A stretch of 64,000 bases of DNA from Azadirachta indica. Its lineage: Eukaryota > Streptophyta > Magnoliopsida > Sapindales > Meliaceae. The stretch covers positions 13,038,350 to 13,102,349 of the forward strand of contig CM040452.1 of NCBI GenBank assembly GCA_022749755.1, in the 5' to 3' direction. Under the pieces are notes generated by a model that was not told the DNA's origin, made no database searches, and worked only from the letters and a program-made list of their open reading frames with translations. Positions 11,501 through 24,897 of the stretch are shown piece after piece. A program made the position numbers and the translations under genes. Each line of letters starts with the position of its first letter. Position 1 is the first letter of the stretch.

Positions 11501-14500
11501 TTTATGCATACACAGTTACTGGCCATTTTCACAGCAAAAGAATCAACATCCAAGGTGCCCTATGGGCACATGCGCCAGCAGTTGTCTCTGACACAGAAAG
11601 ATATGCCAATAAATGCATGCTCTTGCTACACATATAGCCTTAAATTTTAACAGTTGCAACTTAACAAATGTTGCACTAAACTAGTACTTGATAGTTATGG
11701 AGTTTGTACAGCAAATCAGTTTTGTATGGACATAATTATCAGTAAAATTGTCAAAATCAAGAAACTTCAGTGATAGATGGAGGTAGAGAGAGATGTTACT
11801 TCCCCAGGAGAGAAGAGTATGTTTACTCACCTGCTTTATGTAGATACTTTTTCCTGAATAATTAGGACCAGTAATGATATTAATCCTCCCTGAAATAAAT
11901 TTATAATGTGAAGAATGGCTATGCTGGTGTGGCATAATGAGAATTGGATCTTTTCTACATGAGTTAAGATGAGAATCAAAATGCTCTGACTGAATTCATA
12001 TTTCAATTTACCATCATTGTAAATCTTTGTATCATTGGGAATAAATGTATCTACCGTCATTTCCTGCAAAACATGCCTGAAAATTGGCATAGACTGCCTG
12101 TTAATTCTCTCACTGGTACGTCTTAAGGTTTTTGCTTGGTAAGATTTGAAACTACTGCAACCCCACCCCAGCCCATCCCTTACAATTTGAATTAAATTTA
12201 CTAGATTTACAAGTAATTCTGCCCAAAATAAGCAATGAACATACACAGGTCAGTTCTCACCTTCCATTTTGTATATCAAGCAACATATCCAAAGTCAAAA
12301 TCGGCCGGACATAATTGTTTTGATGGGCAACTAATGCCAGCGACAAAATGCTAAATATCAATATCCACGTAACAGTTAGTAACAAATATCCTTAGATGAG
12401 GGGGAAGACAAAAAGATGAATATCCTTAGAAGAGGGATGAACAGAACAAAAAGGAAATTAGGGGGTTGTTTTGAGAATTGTTCTTACCAATCAAGTTCCG
12501 CTGCAAAATTCACAGCCTTAAGTAGATGATTTGAAAATAGAAGTATATGTGACACCAAGTCTCTAATAATTGCCCTCTCCATATCTTCATCAAAGACGAA
12601 TGAGAGACATGGATGAGGAACATCAAATAAAACACAATCAAAATGATAATGCCCACTATAAATTTGACATGGAGTATGTCATAATTTTTTGCATCTCACT
12701 ACCAAGTACCATCTTGCATATAAAATCACCTTATAAATATGTTATTGTTTCTTGCAATTAACAAAATCTAAACAAGAAAAACGCAGGGCAGGTTTTATGT
12801 TACATACCCAAAATTTTATGATAAATATCTCCAAGAAGATCGTCCAATTCTCGTGTCTTTGGGGTATGATAAAAGAATCTTTGTGTCTCTCCATCCACAT
12901 CAGAGAACTACATTCAACGGTACAATTAGGTTAAGCACATATGCAGTATATATTCATTACAAAAAAAAAAAAAAAAAAAAAAAAACCATTTAAACACAAC
13001 ACAAGCATATCAACTTACCGCAAAATCAAAATCTTGAAGTTTCTCTAGTGTGGTGTCATCAAGTTTATCTTCAAAAATACACATCAAGTATCCTACAAAG
13101 GAAAAAGAAGAAAAAGAAATTGATGAGAAAATTCAAGCAAATCTTTCATAAATTAGATCACAGTAAGCAACAAACTTTAGACGGCGTTTTATTGGATCTG
13201 AAGGCTTCACAAAAGTTCTTGAAGAGCTTGAGAAAATAAGAGAATCACAAAAATATACTCTTGCTGGGAAGTTAACAATTTCTTTATTTTTTGCTCTTTT
13301 TTTCTCTTTTCCAAAAGTACTCCACACAGATATTTCAACTACTCATGAACAATATATGATGCTGCACAAATTAGAACACTTCATACATGTTATATTGCAT
13401 ATATACTACGGCACTAAAGACAAACCTATTTGATGCATGTAAACAATACAAGGAACAAGCTTCTCTTTACACAAGTGAGGAAGTTGTGCAATCTCCAATG
13501 ATGCAACCTGAAAGGCATTGCTATAAGAACTAGATGTAGATTTTATTTCAATTAATATACAGATCATATCTAGAAGGATCTATTCAGCAAGTACGAGGAC
13601 CTGTTCCAGAAACTCTGGCAGTTCCTCATATATTTGCCTCAGCTCATCCAACTACATGCCAATGAAAAGAATGACTTCAATATTATGCAACAAAAATTTC
13701 AGGCTTTAGTCAAAATTAAAGAAAAGTGCCCAATTCGGTTAAAATTAAGGAAAGACCAAGAGCTACTAGTGTTCCATTAGAGTGACTAAATTAGCTTTAG
13801 ACATCTAAAATATAGAATAAAAGAGGATCACTGTCAATGTCTAACCTCATCACAAAAACCCTCTTTCACTAATGTTCCATACCCCTTCTCTTTACTTCTA
13901 TTGACATCAACAACACCAATCACCTACAAAAAACTTTGTCAATCATAAGAATATGATCTATAAAGGGAATTACATAGTTCACCAGGTTAACTGAAAGAAT
14001 TTTTAAGAAAACATTTAGACTGGGTGCATAAGAATACACCTAGAAATTAGAATATCAACCAAAATCACATGTAATTCTTCAAATAGGAATGAATGCTTCC
14101 ATTAATATTCCAATTATGAACAGGTTACTGTATGGAAACCTTAACTGAGGCATGAAAACAACAACATATCATAAAATCAACATAAAAAAAGAGGAGACCA
14201 AATTATTGGCAAATTCATAAGTTAGTTCCTCCTCTCTTTATTGCATTTTATTTGTGCAGAACTGCAGCTCCTAACAAATATTTCTATTAGAGCTCTTTCA
14301 ATATTTTTAGATGTGTTGATTCTTCTTTCTTGAGTAACGGAAGGCTCTTTTTTCTTTTTCTTTTTTTTGAAGAAATCTCTCACATATATTGGACAATGTT
14401 TTCTTCGTCTTGCATCAAAAAATAAGCTTATTAAGATCAGTAATATAAAGTCTCTCATATAAGTCATGCAGATGATGAGGAATGGAAAATTTTATTCACC

Positions 14501-17500
14501 ATTATTTAAGAAGAAGATAAGATAAGAATAAATAGGCCTCTTGACAAGGAGGCAGTACATATTTTCACATAATATCAGGAAATTACTGGTCGATATTGAA
14601 CCGTGCATTATTCCACAAATTGGATGGTTGATGCAATTCCAAAAAGCAAAAGAAGTTTGTAAAAGAAAAGAAAAAAATTATAGCAAGATAATCAAATATG
14701 CCCAGCAGAATACTTAAGGAAGTGTCAATAAGTAACAAGATAAAAAGAAGTAACATGGATTATACCAATTCATAGACATAAGCCAGCTCTGTTGTAATGC
14801 GTGAAGCAGCCTGCAAACGGTATACAACAGTAAACACAAATTGTTACGTCAAAATACATTGAGACATCTCAAGAATAAATATAAAAACATGACTCCATGA
14901 AAACTCCTTTAGATATTGTCTAACACCTTCTCAACAATGTCCAAATTCAAATGCCTCAGCTGCTCTCGAAGACTTTCAGAAATGCCCACTTCAAATAACT
15001 TGTTTACATGCAAAAGTGAACAAACGCTCTACAAGAGAAAACACAAAATTGTCAAGAACCAAAATATCTCCTCACTTCTTCTATATCTCATTTGTCTAAT
15101 ACACAGTTAAACTGCAAAATAATATTACTGTTGTGATGGGAAGAATTAATTTTTAACTTTTCAGACTTTATATCATCAGAAAATGTAAAATTGAAAGGAT
15201 ACCTCATGATCAACCTTTCAGTAGACAATATAACAATTAAAAGAATAGTCATAATTTTACAATAGTTTTTATTCATGGCTTTTGGATAGTAGCTATTGCA
15301 GAAAACATTCTTTAATAGTAGATATCTCCAGGATAACCATCATTTTAGACAATATGTATATCATTAGCAGTGGATTTAAGTTGTAGTAGGTAGAGAGCAT
15401 CCTTAGCATTCAGCTGGCTGGATAAGTGATCTAACAGATTTCTTCCAAGAATAAAAAATGAATGAGAATGAAAGCATTACAAGTAGACACAAGCTCACCT
15501 TCAAAAAAGCTGTCCAATCACCAGCAGTACAGATGGAGCTCGGGGAGTTGAATTTCTAACAAACAAAATAATTAATTGCTGAAAATCTGAATAACATAAA
15601 TGGTACAAAAGAGACACGGCAACGAAAAACAGCATTTGGAACCAAGGGGTGATGATGAGAGTAATTAGAATGGTTAAAAATTCCAATTGAACATAGAACT
15701 GGTGCTTTCCACAACAGCAATACGCCAGTATTGAAGATAGATGCCAAGACAGCATCTAAGCAGTTGCTCGTTTGGCATTCAAAGGAAATTTTCTCAGCTA
15801 TTTTATATTAAATTGATCTCAATGTACAAAACCAAGACAGTGAAAATAGGTCATCAAGTTGAACCAATACTTTATTTGTGAAATAACTGATTAACAGTTG
15901 CAGTTACTCTAAATAAGGCATAAATCTCAAAATTTTGATTTTGGAAAGCAAATACTGCATAATATGGAATGATAGAAGGGAAAAAGAGAAATGGAAATGA
16001 TGGTACCTTGAGTATATAGGGAATATCTTTCACAGACTTCAAAGTTTCATGCAAAGAAGCCATCAGTTCTTCAGAACAGAGAAAGAATGATATCTTAACC
16101 TCATTAAAGAATAAGCTTTAATAATATTAGATGACAGTATAAAGTTTGAAGATTTTGAAAGTCATTTTGAAATATGACATAATGCATATGGCCTTCATTC
16201 ATAAGATTGGGAATAAGTCTTATAATTTCTTAAGCACTCTGGGTCCTTGCCAAATTATCTGCAACCCATTCCCACATCCTGGCAGTATCAGCCCAGAAAT
16301 AAAATCCAAATTAGACAAAGCAAAGGGAGTCTTTCTTTCTTTCTTCTTTTCTGATAGAAACAAAATACAACAAGTCTTCATAAACTTAAAGTTTAAGGAT
16401 ACAGCATCAAGACGACTGTTCAAATTTTCAAGATCTAGTATAGGCCTCAGAAACCAGTTTCTAGAATGCAGAAAGCATTTGTCAGAATGAGATTACAGGT
16501 AATGCCGGAAGCAGAGTAATCCCAATATTTCACAACTTTAATTACCTCAAGAGACGTCTACCCATTGGTGTCACGCACTGAAGAAAAGGCATATAAATTA
16601 GTCAAGTGTATGAAGATATGAAGCAAAAAAGAAAAATATGTAGCTTGTAAACCTTATTCATCATGCCAAACACGGAGAACCTGTGTATCAATACATCAGT
16701 ACAGGTCTTTGCAACCAGAAACATTTACAGAACTGTAGAGAACATGACTGGAGAGAATTTACCCTTCCTTTGCTCTGCCAATGCCCATATGGCTTGGATG
16801 TTTGTCCGTTTGGAATATCTGCAATGCTTCATGAGCCGTAGCATCAAGTTTAAGGAACTTGTTTCTATTTGTAGTTGTTAAGCATACAAATTACAATCTG
16901 AGTTTCATATTCTGAACTTATTCTTTTGAAACTCAACACATTATACATTATATTTGAAAAGATACAATGGAATTTCCATTACAGAATCAATTGTAATTGA
17001 TGCATTCCCACATTCCTTTTGCTCTGGGGTATCCACGATCCTTTCATTCTCTAATATAGCTAAGAGACCCCCACTTGCACGAACTTGAACCTCACTTCCC
17101 ATGTCCATCATAGAATTCAGCTGTAGTAAATGAAAGAGATAAGATGCTAGACATCAGAATAACTTATGTTGCTCACAAATGTCTTTTGCTTGAAAGGATT
17201 ATCTTCTGGGTTAGCTAACAATAAGAGACAAGAAGTAAAGGAAAAATGACACACTTAGTCGTATCATTGAACACTTTGTTATTGCTTGATAAGTGTGTAA
17301 AATACGCTCTTGTCATTTATTTTTAAACTTGAGTTGTTTGTTTAATTCTCAAGCTTTATTGTTATTTGATGTGTTTTAAAGTTTTGTGTAGAAAATGAGA
17401 GAATTAACCATTTAAGATAAATTCGGCTTGAAAACGAAGATATTCAAGGACTAAATTACAAAATATTCGTAAGCTAAAAGGCAAGATAATCAAGGGCTAA

Positions 17501-19999
17501 AGTGTAAAGAATTAAGGACCTAAACGCCAACATTGGAAAATTGAAGGAGCCATAAATTCTAACCCAAAGTAGAATTGATGGCTGTGCCACCTAGCGGCGT
17601 GGCCGCACCAAGCCCTTTGCCCCAGGACAGAATAGATGGCATGGTTGCACCATCCATGCTGGCCACCTTGTGCTCTCGCTTTGTTTTGGCGCCCCCGCGC
17701 TCGTTGATCTCGTTTTAAACTTTTCTGTGGATAAATTTGAGCCCTTGGATGATTTTTGGATGGATTAATTTGGGAAAACCTAGGGTTATTTATTTTTAAA
17801 AGTTTGGGGAAGATAACAGTTACTTTTGGAAAGGGAATTGCTTGGAAGAAAAAAAAAGATGGGAGATGGAGATAAGCTAGAGGGAGAGAGTGGATTGGAA
17901 AGCAAGCAAAAGGAGAAATCCTGAAGAATAGCCCTTCATCATAGTTTTTCTTTCTATTCTTATTTTATTTCATTGTATTACATTTAGTGCCCGTTTGGTT
18001 TAGCTTGTTCATTGGCTAAAAGAGTTAGAACCCTTTTCAAATTTTTTAATGTCGTTTGGTTGATAATGAAAAAGAGATTTTGAAAATTAAAAAAACTATT
18101 TTTCTTCTATTGGAAGAAGCCTAAAATTTAAGCTTTTGGCAGTAGAGCTTCTCCAGCTTTTTTAAAAGGTAAATTATCTAAAATACCCTTACTTTATTTT
18201 AAAAATTTACGTTATTTCTTTAAAATAAAACATTAAAAATTTGTCTATTAAAGTAATTATTTGAATTTTCTCAAAAGTCATTTGTAATAACCAAACGATT
18301 AATAAAATTTTGTAAAAAACCCTACTCATAAAGGTTTTACGGATAAAAACTCTACTTTAAAAAACTCTATTTAAAAAGTTATACCAAATGGACCCTTAAT
18401 TACTTGTAAATATTTGAGTATGTTATTAATGATTGAACTTACGAATGTTGGTTGTGAACTCTTTTTCACAATTGGCTAAATTTAATATCGAGGGCAATGG
18501 TTTAATCTTTTGAAAACACTAATGTTCTAATTTTTGTGTTATTCTTGATTGGGATAATACTCATTACCCTTATTTTTTTAGCAAATACCCTATTACCCCC
18601 CTATATTTTTTCTAATACTCCATTACCCTTGATTTTTTTTTTTCGATTTTGTCCTTCAGTTCAATTAATTTACAAAATGGTAAAATTAAAAATATTTAAA
18701 ATATTAAAGGGCAAAATTAAAATTTTAGGGAGTGATGGGATATTACAGAAAATATAAGGAGGTAATGAGGTATTAGTTCAAGAAGCAGGGGTAATGGGCG
18801 TTCTCCCTTCTTGATTAATATTTCTATGTTGCGTGTTTATCATGAACATAATGCGATTAATTAATCGACCATTAATTAATTGATCCAATGAATATTGAGA
18901 AATATTGATTATGTTTAGATCGTGTGATAAACACCACAAATAGCATATTAAATAAAGATGTGTTAATATGGTTTGTGTAGTAGATTTAATTATTATTACT
19001 GCGTGTAATACATTTCCATTTAATTCATGTTTACATAGAGATATAGTAAATGCATAAACGAAGAATAGATTCAGTTGATCTCGAGAGAGACAGTCGAATA
19101 GGTTAGAGAAGTCACACTAGCAACATAAGTATTAATCAGAATAATACAATTTGAAGAACTAGTTTGAAATAAATTGAGTTAAATCATTAGCCCTAAATAT
19201 TAGTATCATTGGAATTTCCTTCTTTGATTGTGTGTATTAAATTGTAATTATTTGAATTTCTTTTAATTTTGTATCACATCATTTTTGCCTCTCAAATAAA
19301 TTTAAGAAAAACCGCCTATATTATTTATTCTAGGACAACGTACACTTGCGTTAATAAATCACCCAACACTGCTCAAGAAAAACTTGGAGTGTACGTTTAC
19401 AATGAGAAAAACCATGTTTCATAAACCCATCATACTAGTCCTCTGAACAATTCTCATATGATTTCAAATAGAGTCGGTAATTAGAAACACCCTAACTTGG
19501 AAAAGGAAAAAGTCATAGCAGCTGTTGTAACCCTATTTATGCTTAAATTATATGTAACTGAACAAAATTATCGTCATTCCAAAATATAGAAAATCATTTA
19601 CAGGATCAAATCTATCAAATCATTGAAATCATAGATTTCCATACTAAAAACAAGCAACTGATTTAATCCAACCATCTACCAGATATGTTTGCATTTTTTT
19701 GCAGAACTTGTCAAATGCAAATGGTTACTGTTATGTTAATAGGGCAATAAAATGGATTTTGTTAATAACATATACTAAGAACAGAACAAGTACACATCGT
19801 CCCAAATTGCTGAACAATCTTCATCTTAAACACAACCTAGGCTACAGTTTATCGTGATAAAGAGTAAATTGTATGACATTGAGACTTACATAGCAAATTC
19901 TCTCCTTGACGTTTAATCCATCATCCATGCCTGTAACTCGAAGGTATATCAATCTGTATAATCCAAAGAAAAAAGTGCCCGTGAGAGAAAAAAAGAAAG

Positions 20000-20054
<55 letters not shown>

Positions 20055-23016
20055 TTAATCATCAATACGAGAAGCAGCAGATGTATATCTTTTGACTTAA
20101 ACAGTGTTATAAGAAAATATACGTGTAGCATTCTCAACCATCTCATCACAGTGTCAAGTCGTGCTAACAAAAATAAAGATATCAAGAGTTTTGAATGTCC
20201 TACTAAGAACATGAAACAATCTATCGAATCTTTATTCCACTCTAAAATGCATGTACAAAATATTTATTAAATACTGTAATGATCCTTGAATACCTATGCC
20301 ATGCCTGTTCGTAGCTGAAAATTGAACTTTTTACAAGCTTCACAGTAGGTGCCTCAGTTGTTCCATCTGCATCAGTATTGAGTATTGAGAGTAGGAAGTG
20401 CCCACAGGTGGATAATTATTAGTCATCAAGGTAATAACAGCATACCACTTCGTTGCAAAGCAGACAAAAAGGCTTCTTCACTTTTAGTGCTTGTGTAAAT
20501 GACCAGGGGCCGAGCTTGATACTTTACTGAACGGGTTGGGCAGCCAAAAAGAAATGAATAAGATAATTAAGTTACATATGATAAAGGAAATAATTGATTA
20601 CAAAGAAAATGGGATAAATATTGTGACACATTGAGAATAAGGCAAAAATGTAAGTTGGGCAAACCAACAATCATTTCAGTCATAAAGGGAAAAAAAAAAT
20701 ACCAAGTAAAAATGCAGAATGATAGGAAATAGACTCCGTTATAAAGGAGACATTAAACCCATACCCAGATCAATCAGGGGAAAGTCTGAGTTACTATCTT
20801 CCCAAACTTCCAGCACATGCAGCTGGCGTATGCTGGAATCATAATAAGAAACTCCAACTCTGGACAGGAAGTTTAAACATGTAAGTTAAGTCTCTTCAAC
20901 GGGAAACACAAAGTTGAATCCATATAATTGGATTAACACCTTAAGACACTTCTACAATTGTCTATAAGTCATTACACTTTAGTTCATATCAGTTTCATTT
21001 TTTTCACTTTTCTTCTTGTATTTGTCAACACAAAATTGCTATTTTGGTTCCACAACAAAAAAAAAGTGTTACTATTAACCAATTAGTTACAATTATTTTG
21101 TTTTATTCATCAGAAAAGGGATATTGTAAACTTCTTATTCTCAATTTTGATAATCTAACAGCTGAAACGTACAATTCTACTCAGAAAAAAAAAATGCATA
21201 CTTTAAAGTATAACATTTTTCCTTGTTCTTTTGGGGATAAAACACTTAAAGGATGACTTAAGACTGTATTAGAAGGTTATAGACGACCAGGTAACGCTGC
21301 TGAAGGTTTTGGAAGTGCCTCCTGCTAGCCACTAACCCATAGAATATGATCTTTTCATAAGCAATTTAAATAAGTTCTTGCTATTGCTAAGTGTATGATA
21401 TTAATGTATGAACTGTTCAACTCGGTCCAACTTACCCTGATATCACCCACATGCTAAACGAGTTAACAATTTTCTACAGAAAAGATTACAGTTGCTCAAG
21501 TTGGGTACATTGTCTAGTAGTAGCATTTCCACTTGATTATTTTAAATATCTGAGAACAAGATCTAAGATATTGATAGTTTATTATGAGCTATAGCATAAC
21601 GATCTTCGGCCACTTCACAGCCAAAGTTCTCATAAAAGGACATTTTTGTTTTCATTTTGATATTTAACAAGGATTTTGTAGTATAATCAGCAGTAAATAG
21701 AGATGCCAAATAAAACTCACCGATGACCATGTAGAATGCATGCCATATAGACCTGCATTCAGTTTCTTATAAATATAAACTTCATAAGATTGTAACAACA
21801 ACATATATCCAATATATTCTCTTTATACCATATACGCCACAACTAATTGAAAGAAATCTCAGTATCCATAACAATTAAATTTTCTAACACTTACACCTAT
21901 AACTGTTAACAGAAGGCATAAAACGAATCAGAACTGAAATATGATGTTGTAATTTGACAGTCGCACTAATTTTTCTAGTAATTAGTGCTGCAATTCTTAC
22001 ATTGAGCTCAGGTCCCATTCACTTGCCATTTTAACTAACCTCTGAGCTCTTGTGTCCATAATATCGGCTCAATTCAATAACTTTTGGGATGTTCCAAACC
22101 TTACTAAAAAAGCTAATAACGCAGTTACCATAATGTTTTAGACATTAATTACACAAAAGGCTGCATTTTCAGCAGCTTGGAATTCAGCCATAGAATGGGA
22201 ATTGACTGGAACTGGTGGTCGTCTCCGTAGCCAAACAAAAGACAAAGAAAAATAAACAGCTGGCATCTCTAATTTCAGAGCTCTAATTCCATTATGCTAA
22301 AAAGAGCTTCACAAACATGTCCAGCAATACAACATAAGCATGAAATCACACGTTAATCATTGTCAAAGAAATAAATGATTCTACAACTTCCTTGTTTAGC
22401 CATTGTAATTTATTACTCATACATCATTCATTTATATAATGACTGTAAACTGAAATCCACAAATGAAAATTAGCTAAATACACAAAACATGATACTTCAG
22501 CTCATTCATTATTAAATATTTAAATAAGCTCGGTAATTCCAGTAAGAACATATTGATAGCATTTTATGCAAAACTCAGTCATATCATTGTACAAGAAGTT
22601 TCCATATGTAAATCATAAACATTTTAATACTCGGTTTCTTTGGTGAGAGGTAAGAAAGAAATAAGCATACAGAAAACCTGAGAGAAACAAACAATAAAGA
22701 AAGAGAGAGAAAAATTCCACTCTCGTCATTCCTCGTTTTCTCGGAAGCCAAACAGAGAATAAAAAGTTTCAACAGGAAAACATCGGCTCAAAATTGGCCA
22801 AATACACAGTATTAATTCTATATAGTTGAGCAGCGCTTCTGAATATTTTAAAACCGAAGAAACTCAACCAACTCAAGATGGCGTTTTCTTTCTTTTGCCT
22901 ACATTTTCTAGTCAACCAAACACAAGCTAAGAAAGTTGCCAACATGAAAGAAGAAAATGTAAAGATAATTAGACCTGAGGTACGGCTTCGGTCTCGTCCA
23001 TTTCCTCGTCCATCAT
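8596..23016 (-). CDS. MSH5: DNA mismatch repair protein homologue MSH5 (meiotic MutS homologue)
   Basis: A complete gene of 34 coding exons joins in phase to 809 codons. Exon 5' ends run 23016, 21752, 20859, 20526, 20366, 19953, 17120, 16864, 16680, 16577, 16460, 16093, 15555, 15028, 14810, 13923, 13651, 13507, 13092, 12907, 12584, 12350, 12076, 11889, 11438, 11260, 10890, 10735, 10596, 10463, 9989, 9882, 8878 and 8676. MSH5 pairs with MSH4 in MutS-gamma, which stabilises meiotic recombination intermediates and promotes interference-sensitive crossovers. The ATPase domain shows Walker A GPNYSGKS (residues 571-578) and Walker [12 protein letters not shown] (D649, E650). The PNYSGKS wording separates it from MSH4. 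Length agrees with Arabidopsis MSH5 (about 807 aa by memory). Several exons are tiny (24, 28 and 32 nt). The start is the first of two adjacent ATGs. Intron 6 (17121-19889) is swollen by transposons. Confidence 0.96.
12961..12985. repeat. Poly(A) tract in MSH5 intron 19
   Basis: An uninterrupted run of about 25 A residues (oligo-T on the transcribed strand) lies about 27 bases upstream of the exon 19 donor in plus coordinates. No feature of a retrocopy surrounds it. Confidence 0.8.
17987..18395. mobile_element. MITE family A, copy 1 (PIF/Harbinger-like)
   Basis: This 409-bp element has terminal inverted repeats GTGCCCGTTTGGT / ACCAAATGGACCC and is flanked by TTA on both sides (17984-17986, 18396-18398). 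It is closely similar along its length to 61591-62013 and more distantly to 46574-46995. It lies nested inside the solo LTR in MSH5 intron 6. Confidence 0.8.
18551..18807. mobile_element. Mutator-like MITE with 9-bp target-site duplication
   Basis: This 257-bp, nearly palindromic element starts GGGATAATACTCATTACCC and ends with an inverted relative of that sequence. The inverted arms extend about 80 bases each and contain repeated ATTACCC motifs. A perfect 9-bp duplication TTCTTGATT flanks it (18542-18550, 18808-18816), the hallmark length of Mutator-superfamily insertions. It is nested in the solo LTR. Confidence 0.8.
20007..20051. repeat. (GA)n microsatellite in MSH5 intron 5
   Basis: A perfect GA repeat of about 22 units lies just upstream, in transcription order, of the exon 6 acceptor region. 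On the transcribed strand it forms a long CT tract. Confidence 0.95.
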
Positions 23017-23628
23017 CTTGCGTGCTCGAATGTTGAGAAAGTGCGCTTTCGTTTTTGGTGCGATTTATGAGTTGAGAATCAAATGCTGTTGCTTTTATGG
23101 AGCACCAGTGACTCCGATTCAGTTTGTTCAAGTGCCGGATGCACGTGGCATTTACCCATTGGTCATATTTTGTCAATAAGGCTACAACGGTTTTGCTTGA
23201 AGAAAATGAGAGAATTGTTTACATATAATTTTATAAAAACAGATTTTTTATTGTATAACTAGAAAATATTTTTAAATAAAATCTCTTTTGTGTAAGGTAG
23301 TAACAGTGACGGTGTTCCTACTCATGAAATTTGTGGTATTAATTTTAAGCGAAGATATAACTCAGGAGTGTTGTCTCTAGCAAAAATATTATTATATTAT
23401 ATATGTATACTCTTTCCTGTTAAAGAAAGTTTTTAAAAGGCATCAGACAGGTTATCTATTACAACTCGAATAAAATTGTAGATCAATACGATACATAATT
23501 GAAATCGTAATTAATTAATTAAAAACAAAATAAAATAACTCTATTATTAATGAGAAAAATAGAAATATGTATGAAGAAGCATATATTGTTTCTTGAGAAA
23601 CCAAAATTCATGCTTAGATTGTCAATAA
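23017..23628. promoter_or_regulatory. MSH5 5' flank and likely promoter region
   Basis: This space lies between the MSH5 ATG (transcribed leftward) and the first DUF295 relic (rightward). It should hold the MSH5 5' UTR and promoter. I see no clear TATA box at a convincing distance and no other gene. Confidence 0.4.
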
Positions 23629-24897
23629 TGATTCCAAAGAGAAGGTCGAGGACATCGTGGTCCGATCTCCCAACTGATCTTCTGCCCATAATTTTCCAAA
23701 AACTGAACAACTGCAACGCTATCTCACAATGTGCAGCTGTCTGTGTTTTATGGTAATCTACCATTAATTATATGGTCAACTAAACTCCATTTCATTTCAT
23801 TTTTATTGCTCTCAAACATTCGCGATAAGAAATCAAACCAAGACTTTGCCTAATCTTCAACACTCGGAAACGTATAATTCACAAACCATTACTGCCAGAA
23901 CTCAAGGGAAGCTGGTTTTCTACTTCATCTCGTGGATATGACTGCCGGCATTTCGGCTTCTGCGCAACAAAAAATATATATACCTGCTGAATCCTTTCAC
24001 GAGATCGCGAATCAAGTTACAGCTGCTGTATAAAGAATACACGCGGACGACGAAAATTCCTGAGAATGATCGCATTTGAATTCCAACATACTGTGTTGTT
24101 CTTGCTTCAGAATGTCTTAGCAGCAAATTCGCATGAGACGTGGATGAGCGTAAATATTGTTAATTGTTTCTACTATTTTCCTTATATACGGATTGAATAC
24201 GCTAATTTTTTTTATCTAACTTTTGAGTTGAGTTTTATCAAAGTTTATTTTTAATATGGTATCAGAATTAAACACTCGCAATGATAAAATTCTTTTGTGG
24301 GAGGGTGTTAATGTCCCATATCATCGTCGCATTTGACCCTTATAACAAATATGTTAGTGATATTTGTGAAGATGCCATAAGCTGATGTAGCTTTTGGCTT
24401 GAGTTCAACCAAGCTCATTAATTTCTAACGAATATATTAGTGATATTTGTGAAGATACCATAAGCTTCTGTACGTGGTTGATGTTTTTGGTTACGTCTTT
24501 CCGCTAATATTAATATTTAATTCTGCTATAGCAGAATAGTTGCAGGTGAAACAGCGGCGCAAGCCGGTTGAAGGGGGGTTTATTAAAAGTTTTAAGATTA
24601 TCTGATAAACATTCGGGGTTGGGAGAAAATGCCTTTACGCTCTATATACAGATTGGACTGGTGTAGGGAAGAGCGGGTTGAAGTACATGAAACAATGTCA
24701 TCTTACTGGGCGAGCATAGCTTCACAGCTGTTAGTGTTGGGAAAATTAGAAACGAATATATATATTTCATTGATGATACTAAACATGTAATCATGAGTAA
24801 AGCTAACAGATGATGACACAGTTGTATCCGACCTATCCAATCAGATCAGTTTTGAATGGCTTCATGAATCTTCGCTGCCCATTTGGAGTTACTTTTA
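23629..24897 (+). pseudogene. F-box/DUF295 (KIB1-4 type) pseudogene A, split by a retroelement
   Basis: The start encodes a good F-box, SWSDLPTDLLPIIFQKLNNC followed by CAAVC (23650-23755), and then the frame ends. Downstream fragments keep the DUF295 order: LLNPFTRSRIKL at about 23980-24015, RLDW and VEV at about 24640-24685, a +1-shifted NVILLGEHS...YIYFIDD at about 24690-24775, and EWLHESSLPIW near 24855-24890. Frames change and stops interrupt them. A TRIM-like retroelement lies between the middle and C-terminal fragments. DUF295 F-box proteins normally act as SCF ubiquitin-ligase substrate adaptors; this copy cannot encode a full one. Confidence 0.8.
24150..24520 (+). mobile_element. TRIM-like / Copia-type LTR retroelement remnant
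   Basis: TGGTATCAGA at 24257-24266 matches the primer-binding site for initiator tRNA-Met. About 40 bases later comes a purine tract (TTTTGTGGGAGGG, ending 24305) followed directly by TGTTAATGTCCCATATCATCG, a start typical of plant TRIM and Copia LTRs. The very short internal region fits a TRIM. Ends of the element are approximate. It interrupts DUF295 pseudogene A. Confidence 0.55.

Larger units (their letters stand above)
17287..19368 (+). mobile_element. Probable solo LTR of a retrotransposon in MSH5 intron 6
   Basis: The segment begins with TG (TGATAAGTGTG) and ends with CA (CACCCAACA). It is flanked by TTGCT (17282-17286) and CTGCT (19369-19373), a 5-bp duplication with one mismatch. 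It holds no ORF, no primer-binding site and no second LTR. Its composition differs from the intron around it, including a GC-rich block at 17580-17710. After removing the two nested MITEs it is about 1.4 kb, within the range of Ty3/gypsy-like LTRs. The orientation follows TG...CA and is uncertain, because such ends are symmetric. Confidence 0.55.

Noticed and set aside
8596..23016. MSH4 or a mitochondrial/bacterial MutS as identity
   Set aside because: The Walker A wording (GPNYSGKS), total length near 810 aa and the lack of MutS domain I favour MSH5.
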